Shown: positions 8,170 to 17,065, counted from the first letter of the stretch. The stretch is DNA of 64,000 nt from Gp7-AA10 sp035636095 (GCA_035636095.1 DASPZU010000066.1:1-64000), one strand, 5' to 3'. Translations and numbers: made by a program. Notes: a model not told the origin generated them from the letters alone.

Positions 8170-8745
8170 TCAAGCCCCATGTGCAATCTCGCGATATCGA
8201 AAACAGTCGACCAGGTGGTCATTGACCATCCCGACCGCCTGCATGTGCGCATACATGACTGTCGAGCCGACGAAACTGAATCCGCGGCCCTTCAAATCTT
8301 TGCTGAACGCGTCGGACTCGGGTGACGTCGCCGGAACCTGACGCGTCGCCTTCCAGCGATTGACCTTGGGCCGTCCATCGACGAAGCGCCAACCGTAGGC
8401 GTCAAAACTCCCAAACGCGTCCTGAACGGCAAGAAATGCACGGGCATTGCGAATCGCGGATTCGATTTTCAATCGGTTTCGAACGATCCCTGGATCCGCG
8501 ATGAGCTTCTGGACCCGTTTCACGGTGTAGCGCGCCACCTTCTCAGGATCGAACTCGCTGAACGCGCGGCGATAACCTTCGCGTTTGTTGAGCACGATCG
8601 ACCAACTGAGTCCGGCCTGCGCCCCTTCCAGCACCAGGAACTCGAAGTGCCGGCGATCATCGTGGACCGGCACACCCCACTCGCGATCGTGATACGCGAC
8701 CATCAGGGGATTGTCGACGCTGACCCAGGCACATCGTTTCATCAT
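8170..8745 (-). CDS. tag: DNA-3-methyladenine glycosylase I
   Basis: A 191-residue homologue of E. coli Tag, which removes 3-methyladenine from DNA to start base excision repair. Conserved features are RCAWV at the N-terminus, YHDREWGVP, LEGAQAGLSW and NDHLVDCF. The Cys and His near each end match the zinc ligands of Tag. AGGAAAG stands just before the ATG at 8745. The start overlaps a 24-codon open frame upstream, so it is probably the last gene of the RND operon. Confidence 0.93.
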   Translation of the reverse strand: MMKRCAWVSVDNPLMVAYHDREWGVPVHDDRRHFEFLVLEGAQAGLSWSIVLNKREGYRRAFSEFDPEKVARYTVKRVQKLIADPGIVRNRLKIESAIRNARAFLAVQDAFGSFDAYGWRFVDGRPKVNRWKATRQVPATSPESDAFSKDLKGRGFSFVGSTVMYAHMQAVGMVNDHLVDCFRYREIAHGA

Positions 8746-8816
8746 CTTTCCTCTTCGCGTCCGACCAGAACCACGAAGATTAACAGCGCCGAAGCGAGAA
8801 CTCCGATCACTACCAT
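8742..8816 (-). CDS. Possible 24-residue membrane peptide
   Basis: An ATG at 8816 opens 24 codons. The predicted peptide is one hydrophobic helix (starting MVVIGVLASALLIFVVLVG) with a charged REEER tail. Its start overlaps the stop of the cysteine-hydrolase homologue, and its stop (TGA) overlaps the ATG of tag, so all three would be translationally coupled in the style seen throughout this window. Support is the hydrophobic pattern and the overlaps only; no homologue is recognised, and it may just be a spacer. Confidence 0.35.
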   Translation of the reverse strand: MVVIGVLASALLIFVVLVGREEER

Positions 8817-9268
8817 GATCGCACCCGATCTCCTCTTCGGCCGTCGAGCCAGTCAAGGTAGGGCGCTTCTTCCACGCGCTTCGAAATCGTCACGCCCATG
8901 TTGGTCAGGTGCAGCAGCGCCGAAAGGCGGACGTCGTCCGCCGTCTGCTGACCGAGGATCGAGTGTTCGATGTCGCGGCCGGCAGTGGCATCGGGATCGA
9001 TCGAAACCGCAAAGCCGCGGCTCAGCAGCTCGCGCGCGACGCTGGAAACGAGTGTGTGTGCCTCGAAGCCGACGACCAGGATCTCTGTGACGCCGAGGTC
9101 CCGCAACCAGTCCGTCTTCGGTCCGAGCTCATCGCGATGTCGGAGCCAGGCGATCGGACGGCGTTCGCGCTGAACCTCCGCCACACGCTCTCGAATCCGT
9201 TGGAGTACCTCGGCGCGACCTTGCGTTGAAAAATCATTCTGCTCATCGACAACTAAAAGCGCTCGCAT
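8810..9268 (-). CDS. Isochorismatase-like cysteine-hydrolase homologue lacking the catalytic Cys
   Basis: A 152-residue protein of the isochorismatase/nicotinamidase fold. The first motif, LLVVDEQNDF, holds the catalytic Asp. The nucleophile motif usually reads GxExHxCV; here it is GFEAHTLVSSVARELLSRGF, with Leu where Cys should be, so normal hydrolysis is unlikely. It is also shorter than the usual 180-200 residues. The ATG at 9268 was chosen because GGAG lies just upstream; a TTG at 9283 is the alternative. It follows the cupin gene on the same strand. Confidence 0.75.
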   Translation of the reverse strand: MRALLVVDEQNDFSTQGRAEVLQRIRERVAEVQRERRPIAWLRHRDELGPKTDWLRDLGVTEILVVGFEAHTLVSSVARELLSRGFAVSIDPDATAGRDIEHSILGQQTADDVRLSALLHLTNMGVTISKRVEEAPYLDWLDGRRGDRVRSW

Positions 9269-9279
9269 GTCTCCATCCC

Positions 9280-9498
9280 TCAATCGAAGATGACTACCGT
9301 CCCGTCGCTATCCGCCTCAACGCTGTGCAGCGCACCTGGCGGAACGACATACATTCCACCTTTCTTGATGGCGACGGCTGCTCCGTCGACGACGAGGTTG
9401 ATTTCTCCGCGAGTGACGAAGAGTCCCTCCGGATGATCGTGACGCTCGTCGGCGTGCGATTCGTGATCCAACTGCAACAGCTTCAATTTCGAGTTCAT
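9280..9498 (-). CDS. Small single-domain cupin
   Basis: A 72-residue cupin barrel. Motif 1 is visible as HADERHDHPEGLFVTRGEIN and motif 2 as the PPGALHSVEA stretch, giving a metal site of two or three His and a Glu. Such small cupins bind a metal and an unknown small ligand. It starts two bases after the stop of the SDR gene and is part of the same minus-strand run. Confidence 0.82.
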   Translation of the reverse strand: MNSKLKLLQLDHESHADERHDHPEGLFVTRGEINLVVDGAAVAIKKGGMYVVPPGALHSVEADSDGTVVIFD

Positions 9499-9500
9499 GG

Positions 9501-10253
9501 TCACACCTGCGCCATTCCGCCATCGACGGCCAGGTCGGCTCCGGTGATGAACGACGCGTCTGTCGACGCCAGAAACGCGGCGACACTCGCGACCTCGTCC
9601 GCCGAGCCGATCCGGCCGAGCGGAATGCGCGACAAGACGTCGCTGCGCCATGCTTCGAGCGCATCGGCCGGAATGCCAAGCTTGCCCAGGATCGGCGTGT
9701 CGATCGGTCCGGGACTGATGGCGTTGACACGCACGTTCTTGCCGGCCAGCTCGCTCGCGGCTGTACGGACTAGCGAGCGCACTGCCGCCTTGGTCGCGGA
9801 GTATGCGGACGAACCTTCGATTCCTTTAACGTTCGCGATCGATGAGTTGATGATGACCGCTGCTCCTTCCGACAAAATCGGCAGCGCATACTTGAGGGCC
9901 AGCCAGAGCCCGCGCACGTTCACGTTCCACATGGCATCGAAGTCGGTGAGGTTCGCCTGGCCGATTGGAGCGAATCGTGCGATGCCGGCATTGAGAAAAA
10001 GGATGTCCAGTCGTCCGTGCTTACGGCCGATGGTTTCGAACAGGCGCGCGACTTTGCGCTCGTCCGCCGCGTCGGATTCCACCACCTTCACAGATCCGTT
10101 CAGTTGCGCGCGCGCTGCTTCGAGCGTCTCGGGGTTGTGTCCTGTGACGATGACCTCCGCACCCTCGGCCGCGAAACGCTTGGCGGTAGCGAGTCCGATT
10201 CCGGTCGTTCCGCCGGTGATCAAGGCAATCTTGTTCTTGAGTCGTTCAGTCAT
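9501..10253 (-). CDS. SDR-family oxidoreductase
   Basis: A 250-residue classical SDR: TGGTTGIG cofactor loop near the N-terminus, LNAG, active-site Ser in INSSIANVKG and YSATK, and the C-terminal GADLAVDGGMAQV typical of 3-oxoacyl-ACP-reductase-like SDRs. The start at 10253 overlaps the stop of the RND/outer-membrane fusion (ATGA). Its place behind an efflux system suggests modification of a toxic compound, but no substrate can be named. Confidence 0.92.
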   Translation of the reverse strand: MTERLKNKIALITGGTTGIGLATAKRFAAEGAEVIVTGHNPETLEAARAQLNGSVKVVESDAADERKVARLFETIGRKHGRLDILFLNAGIARFAPIGQANLTDFDAMWNVNVRGLWLALKYALPILSEGAAVIINSSIANVKGIEGSSAYSATKAAVRSLVRTAASELAGKNVRVNAISPGPIDTPILGKLGIPADALEAWRSDVLSRIPLGRIGSADEVASVAAFLASTDASFITGADLAVDGGMAQV

Positions 10254-13200
10254 TGAGAAACCTCCGTTTGAATTCCGCCGAGGGCTTTGTAAACGCCGAC
10301 GACGCTGGTGAAGACCTGTGATTCCGCCTCCGCGACCGCATCCTCGGCTTGCAATTGGGTGCGCTCGGCATCGAGCAGCGCCAGAAAGTCGGCGACGCCT
10401 TCGCGATAGCGCGCGCGAGCGATCGCTGATGCTCGAGAGCTCTCGCGGGCCTGATCGTTGAGTTTGATGAGGCGTTGCTGCTGCTCGCGGTAGTTGACGA
10501 ACGTGTTCTCGGTCTCTTCGAGCGCGCGCAGCAACGTCTGTTCGTAGAAGGCTTCCGCCTCGCGCGTGCCGGCTTTCGCTCCGCGAAGGCGCGCGCGTGC
10601 GCTGCCGATATCGAATGCCGACCACGACAACGCAGGCGTCACCGCCCAGGCGCGGGAGTCGGATTCTCCGAACAGATTTCCGCGGCCTGCGATGAAGCCG
10701 AGAAAGCCGGCCACGGTGATCCGAGGAAAGAGATCCGCTTTCGCCACTCCTTCGCGCGCTGCCGCGGCCGCGAGTTGCCGCTCCGCGGCGCGAACGTCCG
10801 GACGCCGGCGAATGAATGTTTCGTGATCGCCCACCGGCAGCGCTTTCGCGAGCGGCGGATAATGCCGCGGCGCGAGATCGAGACCCGGTTCGCCGGGACG
10901 GCGGCCGGTCAGTACAGCGATGCGATGCTCGCGTTCGGCGATCGCGGTGCGGATGGGCGGCAGACTCGCTTCGATCGCTGCGACGCGTGCGGCGGCACTG
11001 GCGACATCGAACTCTTCGCCGATGCCGGCGTCGCGCCTCACTCGGGTAAGTCGCAGCGTTTCTCGCTGGTTTTCGAGGCTGCGCTCGGCAACCAGCATGC
11101 GCTGCTGCAATCCGCGGAGCTCGAAGTAGTTGCGCGCCACTTCCGCTGCGACGATCACGCGCACGTCTTCGAGAGACGATTGATAGCTCTCGGCATTCGC
11201 TCGCGCGGCGCGGACGGATGAGCGCACGCGGCCGAAGACATCGAGCTCCCAGAACGCGTCGAATCCCGCACGATACGTGGTGATCTCGCGAGGTTTGTCA
11301 GTAAAGCCGGGGATCACCTGTTTGCGCTTGTCCAATGCGGCGTCGGCGGTGACGATCGGAAATTGATCGAGCGCGACGTCGCTGAAGACCGCGCGCGCCT
11401 GGTCGTATCGCGCGACCGCGATGCGGACGTCGTGATTCGCTTCGCGCGCATCGGACTCCAACTGATTGAGGACCGGATCCTCGAACTGCTGCCACCACCC
11501 CTCACCCGGTCCCGCTTCGCGGGACCACCCTCTCCCCGCTTCGCGGGGCGAGGGCCCTCCTGCCGAACTCCCTGGCCCTACTTCGCGGGGCGAGGGCCCT
11601 CCCGCCGAACTCCCTGGCCCTACTTCGCGGGGCGAGGGCCCTCCCGCCGAACTCCCTCTCCCCGCTTGCGGGGAGAGGGACGGGGTGAGGGGCTGTTGTG
11701 CGCGCGCCGGAATAACAATCAACAACGCCAGAACCGCCGCGGTCGCCGGAACCGCAATTCGCCGCGGCTGGAACCGCTCGACCAGATTGCCGATGAGCGT
11801 GAAGAACACCGGCGTGAGGAAGAGTCCGAACGTGGTGACGCCGAGCATTCCGGCGAAGACCGCGATGCCCATGGCGCGCCGAATCTCAAAGCCTGCGCCT
11901 GACGCGAACACCAGCGGAAGCACGCCCATGATGAACGCGGCAGACGTCATGAGCACCGGACGCAGTCGCACGCGGCAGGCCTCGAGGATGGCCGTTACCC
12001 GATCGTCGCCCTTCTCTTCGCGATACTTCGCGAACTCGACGATGAGGATCGCGTTCTTACACGCCAGCGCAGACAGAACGAGAAAGCTGATCTGCGTGAA
12101 AACGTTATTGTCTCCGCCGGTCAGCCACACGCCTCCGATGGCCGAGAAGATGACCATGGGCACGTTGAGGATGACCGACAACGGCAGCGACCAACTCTCG
12201 TAAAGCGCAGCCAGGACAACGTAGACCAGCAACACGCACAGCGGAAAGATCAGGATCATGGTGTTGCCCGACACAATTTCCTGATACGCGAGCTCGGTCC
12301 ACTCGAACGACATGCCGCTGGCCAACTTCGCGCGCAGCACTTCCGCAATCGCGTTCTGCGCCTGCCCCGAGCTGTATCCGGGGGCGGCGGCGCCGTTGAT
12401 CTCGGCCGCGGGGAATCCGTTGTAATGCATGACCTGCTCGGGTCCGTATCCGCTCTTCACCGACACCATCGATCCGAGCGGCACCATGTTGCCCTGGGCG
12501 TTGCGGGTGTAGAGCTTTCGAATCTGCTCGGGTTGCGCCCGGAACTTCGATTCCGCCTGGACGTTCACCTGATACGTTCGGCCGAATCGATTGAAATCAT
12601 TCACGTAGAGCGAGCCCAGGTAGACCTGCAGCGTGTCGAAGAGGTCGGTGAGATTGATGCCGTACGATTTCGCGCGCTCGCGATCGACGTCGGCGTCGAT
12701 CTGCGGAACGCTGACCTGAAAGCTCGAGAAGAGTCCGGCCAGCTCCGGACGCTTCCGTCCTTCGTTCATCGCGTTCTGAATCTGCGCGTAGAGCTCTTCG
12801 AATCCGGAGCCGCTGCGGTCTTCGACGAACAGCTTGAATCCGCCCACGGTGCCCAGGCCCTGGACGGGTGGGGGCGGGAAGATCGCGACGAACGCTTCCT
12901 GAATCGAGGCATATTTGATGTTGAGGGCCTGCACGATCGCGCCTGCGCTCAGGTCCTTACCCTTTCGCTCGTCCTCCGGTTTCAAGGTGACGAATACGAT
13001 CCCGACATTCGACGCGTTGACGAATCCGTTGACAGAAAGGCCTGGAAACGCGACCGCGCTTTCAACGCCGGGCTGATGCAGCGCAACGTCGGACATCTTC
13101 CGGATCACTGCTTCGGTGCGATCGAGCGTCGCGGCGTCGGGCAATTGCGCGAACGCGACCAGGTAGGACTTGTCCTGCATCGGAACGAATCCGCGCGGAA

Positions 13201-14899
13201 CTTTGATGAGTCCGAAAGCGGCCACACCGACCAGGCCGAGGTAGACGATGAGCGCGGCCACCGCGACGCGCAGCACGCGCGCGACGCCTTTCGAGTATCC
13301 GTGAGACATGGCCGTAAACCCGCGATTGAACAGCCGGAAGAACCAGCCGAAGAGACGATCAGCGGCGCGCTGCAGACGGTCGCGCGGCGCGCCGTGGGGA
13401 AGTAGCAGGCGGGATGCAAGGGCAGGGCTGAGGGTGAGCGAGTTGAAGGCGGAGATGACCGTCGAGATTGCGATCGTCAATGCGAACTGCCGGTAAAACT
13501 GCCCCGAGAGTCCGCTGATGAATGCCGTGGGAATGAAAACGGCGCAGAGCACGAGCGCGATGGCGATGATCGGTCCGGAGACCTCCTTCATCGCTTCGCG
13601 CGTCGCCTCCAGCGGCTCTGCGCCAAGCTCAATGTGCCGCTCGACGTTCTCGACCACCACGATGGCGTCGTCGACCACGATCCCGATCGCGAGCACCAGG
13701 CCGAACAGCGAGAGCGTGTTGAGCGAGAAGCCGAACATCAACATCACCGCGAACGTCCCGATCAGCGAGACCGGCACGGCCACCAGCGGAATGATCGATG
13801 CCCGCCAGGTCTGCAGGAACACCATCACCACGATCACGACCAGAAGAATCGCGATGAACAGCGTCTGCACGACCTCGCGGATCGAGTGCCGCACGAAGAT
13901 GGTCGGGTCGTACACGATGGCGTAGTCGACGCCGGCCGGAAACGATTTCTTCAGTTGCGCCATGGTGGCGCGGACATCGTTCGAAGCTTGAATCGCATTC
14001 GTGCCCGGCCGCTGAAAGACACCGATGGCCACAGCGTTCTTGTTGTCGAGGAGACTGCGCATGGAATAGCGATCGGCGCCCATCTCCACGCGTCCGACGT
14101 CGCGGACGCGCGTGATCTGACCGTCCGGCGTCGCGCGCACGACGATGTTCGCGAAGTCCTCCTCCGAAGTCAGGCGTCCGCGCGCATTGATCGAGAGTTG
14201 AAATGTGGTGTTGCTGGGCGAGGGAGGAGCCCCGAGGATGCCGGCGGCAACCTGGAGGTTTTGCTCGCGAATCGAGCGGACGACGTCGGTGGCTGTGAGT
14301 TGTCGCGCCGCCAGTCTGTCAGGATCGAGCCACACGCGCATGCTGTATTCGCCTGCGCCGAAGACCAGGGCGCTTCCAACTCCAGGCAGCCGCGCCAGCT
14401 CATCCTTCACGCGCAGATGCGCGAAGTTCGACAGATACAACATGTCGTATCGGGAGTCGGGCGAGAGGAGGTGCACGACCATGATGAAGTCGGGCGACGA
14501 CTTCTCGGTCGTCACGCCGATGCGCTGTACTTCCGCCGGCAATCGCGGCAGCGCCTGCGCGACGCGGTTCTGCACCTGCACCTGCGCGTTGTCGAGGTCC
14601 GTTCCGACCGCGAACGTGACCGTCAGCGTCATCCGGCCGTCGGAGGTCGACTGCGAGAACATGTACAGCATGCCCTCGATGCCGTTGAGCTGCTGCTCGA
14701 GCGGACCGGCCACCGTTTCGCCGATGACCTTCGGATTCGCACCGGGATAGGCCGCGCGCACGACCACCGTGGGCGGCGCGACGCTCGGATATTCGCTCAC
14801 CGGCAGCTTGAACAGCGCGATGCCGCCGGCCATGAGGATCAGCAGCGAGAGAACCGCCGCGAAAATCGGGCGGGTGATGAAGAATTGTGCGAGTTTCAT
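10250..14899 (-). CDS. RND (HAE-1) efflux pump fused in frame to a TolC/NodT outer-membrane factor
   Basis: One uninterrupted frame of 1549 codons. Residues 1 to about 1045 are an AcrB-like proton-driven pump: MKLAQFFITRPIFA at the N-terminus, the TM4 relay GIVVDDAIVVVENVERH (two Asp), the TM10 Lys in LACKNAILIVEF, and twelve membrane helices. Residues about 1045-1067 (RRIAVPATAAVLALLIVIPA then RAQQ) look like a secretory signal. Residues about 1069-1130 are a repeat-derived linker rich in G, S and P. From about 1134 a complete outer-membrane factor follows (FWELDVFG, EVARNYFELRGLQ, IRRRPDVRAAERQLAAA). AAGGA precedes the ATG. The adaptor gene lies just upstream. Cleavage after ARA would release a normal outer-membrane protein. 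A pump and factor in one frame is uncommon. Confidence 0.93.
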   Translation of the reverse strand: MKLAQFFITRPIFAAVLSLLILMAGGIALFKLPVSEYPSVAPPTVVVRAAYPGANPKVIGETVAGPLEQQLNGIEGMLYMFSQSTSDGRMTLTVTFAVGTDLDNAQVQVQNRVAQALPRLPAEVQRIGVTTEKSSPDFIMVVHLLSPDSRYDMLYLSNFAHLRVKDELARLPGVGSALVFGAGEYSMRVWLDPDRLAARQLTATDVVRSIREQNLQVAAGILGAPPSPSNTTFQLSINARGRLTSEEDFANIVVRATPDGQITRVRDVGRVEMGADRYSMRSLLDNKNAVAIGVFQRPGTNAIQASNDVRATMAQLKKSFPAGVDYAIVYDPTIFVRHSIREVVQTLFIAILLVVIVVMVFLQTWRASIIPLVAVPVSLIGTFAVMLMFGFSLNTLSLFGLVLAIGIVVDDAIVVVENVERHIELGAEPLEATREAMKEVSGPIIAIALVLCAVFIPTAFISGLSGQFYRQFALTIAISTVISAFNSLTLSPALASRLLLPHGAPRDRLQRAADRLFGWFFRLFNRGFTAMSHGYSKGVARVLRVAVAALIVYLGLVGVAAFGLIKVPRGFVPMQDKSYLVAFAQLPDAATLDRTEAVIRKMSDVALHQPGVESAVAFPGLSVNGFVNASNVGIVFVTLKPEDERKGKDLSAGAIVQALNIKYASIQEAFVAIFPPPPVQGLGTVGGFKLFVEDRSGSGFEELYAQIQNAMNEGRKRPELAGLFSSFQVSVPQIDADVDRERAKSYGINLTDLFDTLQVYLGSLYVNDFNRFGRTYQVNVQAESKFRAQPEQIRKLYTRNAQGNMVPLGSMVSVKSGYGPEQVMHYNGFPAAEINGAAAPGYSSGQAQNAIAEVLRAKLASGMSFEWTELAYQEIVSGNTMILIFPLCVLLVYVVLAALYESWSLPLSVILNVPMVIFSAIGGVWLTGGDNNVFTQISFLVLSALACKNAILIVEFAKYREEKGDDRVTAILEACRVRLRPVLMTSAAFIMGVLPLVFASGAGFEIRRAMGIAVFAGMLGVTTFGLFLTPVFFTLIGNLVERFQPRRIAVPATAAVLALLIVIPARAQQPLTPSLSPQAGRGSSAGGPSPREVGPGSSAGGPSPREVGPGSSAGGPSPREAGRGWSREAGPGEGWWQQFEDPVLNQLESDAREANHDVRIAVARYDQARAVFSDVALDQFPIVTADAALDKRKQVIPGFTDKPREITTYRAGFDAFWELDVFGRVRSSVRAARANAESYQSSLEDVRVIVAAEVARNYFELRGLQQRMLVAERSLENQRETLRLTRVRRDAGIGEEFDVASAAARVAAIEASLPPIRTAIAEREHRIAVLTGRRPGEPGLDLAPRHYPPLAKALPVGDHETFIRRRPDVRAAERQLAAAAAREGVAKADLFPRITVAGFLGFIAGRGNLFGESDSRAWAVTPALSWSAFDIGSARARLRGAKAGTREAEAFYEQTLLRALEETENTFVNYREQQQRLIKLNDQARESSRASAIARARYREGVADFLALLDAERTQLQAEDAVAEAESQVFTSVVGVYKALGGIQTEVSQ
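11499..11690. repeat. REP-like palindromes with 42-bp tandem repeats inside the RND/OMF fusion
   Basis: The stretch is framed by CACCCCTCACCCGG-like and GGGTGAGGGG ends and contains several short GC palindromes (for example around CCCCGCTTGCGGGG near 11661). Between 11549 and about 11660 a 42-base unit (begins CGAGGGCCCTCCCGCCGAAC) is repeated 2.7 times with almost no change. As 42 is a multiple of three, the frame stays open and yields a 14-residue repeat, GSSAGGPSPREVGP. Confidence 0.85.
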
Positions 14900-14918
14900 A
14901 TGTCCTTCTCGTTGAGGT

Positions 14919-14969
14919 CCCTCGCCCCGCGAAGCGGGGAGAGGGTGGCGCGAAGCGCCGGGTGAGGGG
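14919..14969. repeat. REP-like palindromic repeat between adaptor and pump genes
   Basis: Two hairpins in tandem: CCCCGC-GAA-GCGGGG with flanking CCCTC/GAGGG, and GGCGC-GAA-GCGCC, ending in GGTGAGGGG. It fills most of the 76-base gap between the adaptor stop (14976) and the pump start (14899). It belongs to the same family as the repeats at 6601 and 11499 and may tune mRNA stability between the two genes. Confidence 0.7.
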
Positions 14970-14975
14970 CGCCGA

Positions 14976-16103
14976 TCACGACGCCCCTTCCATCGATTCC
15001 TTCACCGGCTCGATGTGCGCGCCCGGCCGCACGCGCTGCAGACCGTTGATGACGACCAGCTCTCCCGGCTTGAGGCCGGTGCGCACGACGCGCAGTCCGT
15101 CGATCATCGGCCCGAGCTGGACGGTTCGGTACTCGACCGTGCCGTCGGCGCCCGCGATGTAGACATAGCGTTTGTCGAGATCCGTTCCGACCGCGCGATC
15201 CTGAATCAGCAGCGCGCGATGCACGGCGCTGCCGGGCAGACGCAGACGGACGAACGAACCAGGGGTCAAAGTGAGATCGCGATTGCGGAAGATCGTTCGG
15301 CCGCGAATGGTGCCCGTGGCGGGGTTGATCTGATTGTCGAGAAAATCGAGGCGCCCTTCGCGCCCAAATGTTTCGTCGTCTGCCAGCGCCATGCGTACCG
15401 GCAATCCGTTGGCACGCGCGGCGAAATGCTGGAATGTCTGCTCGTCCGCTTCGAACGATGCGTAGATCGGATCGAGCGAGACAACCGTCGTGAGCAGCGT
15501 CGCTTCACCAGGTCCACTGGACACCAGGTTGCCGACGGTAACGATGGCGCGTCCGACGCGGCCGGCGATGGGCGAGGTCACGCGCGTGAACTCGAGATTG
15601 AGCTCCGCTGCCCGAAGCGCAGCTTCGACTGCTGCCACCTGCGCCGCCGATTCCTTCGCGAACGCTACCCGGCGATCGCGCTCTTCGGACGACATCGCGT
15701 CTTCCGAGGAGAGCTTGTTGGCGCGTTCGAGCTCGCTCTGCGCGCGCTGCACGGTGGCGCGAACGCGCGCCAGCTCCGCGCGCAAGCGATCGACTTCGGC
15801 CTGGAACGGCCGGGCGTCGATCTCGAACAGCAGATCGCCTCTGTTGACCATCGCCCCTTCTTCGAAGCGGATGGCGGCGACAAATCCCGATACGCGCGGC
15901 CGGATGGCGACAGAGTTGACGGCCTCCAATCGGCCCGTGAACTCATCCCACTCGGTCACGTCGCGCGAAACGACTTCCGCGACGCTGATCTTGGGCGGCG
16001 GCGGTGAGCCGGCCGGCTGGGCATGGGCCCGCGTGCAGGCCTGGAGAAGAAGAAACGAAACCGGAAGCGCCAGAAAAAGCAGAACTGATTTGCGTGATTC
16101 CAT
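14976..16103 (-). CDS. RND periplasmic adaptor (AcrA/MexA family)
   Basis: A 375-residue membrane-fusion protein. The N-terminus (LLFLALPVSFLLLQAC) is a signal that may be lipidated at the Cys, although the lipobox is not ideal, or cut after AHA. The lipoyl halves (SVAIRPRVSGFVAAIRFEEG and TRVTSPIAGRVGRAIVTVGN) flank a coiled coil; the beta-barrel and C-terminal domain end in GLKPGELVVINGLQRVRPG, a MexA/AcrA hallmark. First gene of the RND operon; a REP-like repeat separates it from the pump. Confidence 0.93.
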   Translation of the reverse strand: MESRKSVLLFLALPVSFLLLQACTRAHAQPAGSPPPPKISVAEVVSRDVTEWDEFTGRLEAVNSVAIRPRVSGFVAAIRFEEGAMVNRGDLLFEIDARPFQAEVDRLRAELARVRATVQRAQSELERANKLSSEDAMSSEERDRRVAFAKESAAQVAAVEAALRAAELNLEFTRVTSPIAGRVGRAIVTVGNLVSSGPGEATLLTTVVSLDPIYASFEADEQTFQHFAARANGLPVRMALADDETFGREGRLDFLDNQINPATGTIRGRTIFRNRDLTLTPGSFVRLRLPGSAVHRALLIQDRAVGTDLDKRYVYIAGADGTVEYRTVQLGPMIDGLRVVRTGLKPGELVVINGLQRVRPGAHIEPVKESMEGAS

Positions 16104-16232
16104 AGCGCATAAAGTTTCGGTTCGAGATTGTCACGAAACAATCGGGCAGTGGTGCAGCCAACGGCTGAGGCGGAAAGGGGAGAGCGGACTCCTACTTTCG
16201 TACGATCTGCTCTGATGATCGAAGGTGAACGT

Positions 16233-16415
16233 TCAGCAAAAGTTGTGATACTCGATCGTCACGCGTTGGAGTCTGAGTGCTCTGACCCGTCCGTTGACGT
16301 CGCGTCCGACGACACGCGCTTCATAGTTGGGTTTGTGCACGAGGATTCTTGAATTGTTATGACCAAAACGCGCCAAACCAAGTGCGGCCTCAAAGAATCG
16401 AACCAGGTTTTCCAC
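16233..16415 (-). CDS. Possible small protein of unknown function (60 aa)
   Basis: Found in the 386-base gap between the divergent RND adaptor and DinB genes. A GTG at 16415 is preceded at about eight bases by GGGAGG, a strong ribosome-binding site. The predicted protein (begins MENLVRFFEAALGLARFGHN, ends RVTIEYHNFC) is plausible in composition but matches nothing I know. The rest of the gap (16104-16232 and 16416-16489) shows no other feature. Confidence 0.35.
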   Translation of the reverse strand: MENLVRFFEAALGLARFGHNNSRILVHKPNYEARVVGRDVNGRVRALRLQRVTIEYHNFC

Positions 16416-16489
16416 TGCCTCTTCCTCCCAACACCTGACGACGCTTGGTAATTCTTATTTTGTCCCCGTTAAGATAACGGAGCGAACGC

Positions 16490-17065
16490 ATGAAGGTAGG
16501 AGCCGTGACAACGCGTCATCAGAAGGTCCACACTCAACTCGGCCGAACCGCAGTCCAGATCTTTGCCGCCAATGATCGCATGAACCAGATTCTCATCGAA
16601 CATCTTGACCCTGCCGTCTGGACAGCCAAACCGCCCGGCAAGGTCCGCACCATTGCGGCGATCTTCACGCACATCCACAACGTCCGCTCCAAGTGGGTCA
16701 GGCTTACAGCTCCGCACCTGAAGGTTCCACGGCAACTCAATCGCGCGCGCTGCACGCGGCAGCAGGCCGGCGCAGGATTGGCCGAGAGCGCCGCTCGCTG
16801 CGCGGAGATGCTCGCTGAAGCGCTCGGCGGTGGTGGGGGCCGCATCGAGAAGTTTCGCAGAGACGGCTGGGCTCAGCCGTGGCCGGTCGGTGTGGAAATG
16901 CTCTGCTACATGCTTTCTCACGAAGCCCACCATCGCGGGCAGGTGTGTATGCTCACGCATCAGCTCGGATTCCCGTTGCCGAACGCGGTGACGTCCGGGA
17001 TTTGGAACTGGGAAAAGCTGTGGAGAGAGTGCGGGTCGCCTGCCGGCCCCGGCTACGATACTTAG
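16490..17065 (+). CDS. DinB-family protein
   Basis: A 191-residue DinB-superfamily protein. The three metal ligands are expected in IAAIFTHIHNVRSKW and MLSHEAHHRGQVCML. The closing segment (GIWNWEKLWRE) is found in a subgroup of DinB proteins of about 170-190 residues. It stands alone, divergent from the RND operon and upstream of a two-component system. Confidence 0.83.
   Translation: MKVGAVTTRHQKVHTQLGRTAVQIFAANDRMNQILIEHLDPAVWTAKPPGKVRTIAAIFTHIHNVRSKWVRLTAPHLKVPRQLNRARCTRQQAGAGLAESAARCAEMLAEALGGGGGRIEKFRRDGWAQPWPVGVEMLCYMLSHEAHHRGQVCMLTHQLGFPLPNAVTSGIWNWEKLWRECGSPAGPGYDT

Noticed and set aside
11549..11660. Possible CRISPR array
   Set aside because: The 42-bp units are directly joined with no spacers and stay in frame; they are coding tandem repeats.
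13634..14965. Plus-strand frame of 443 codons, His/Arg/Asp rich
   Set aside because: Shadow of the RND pump on the opposite strand.
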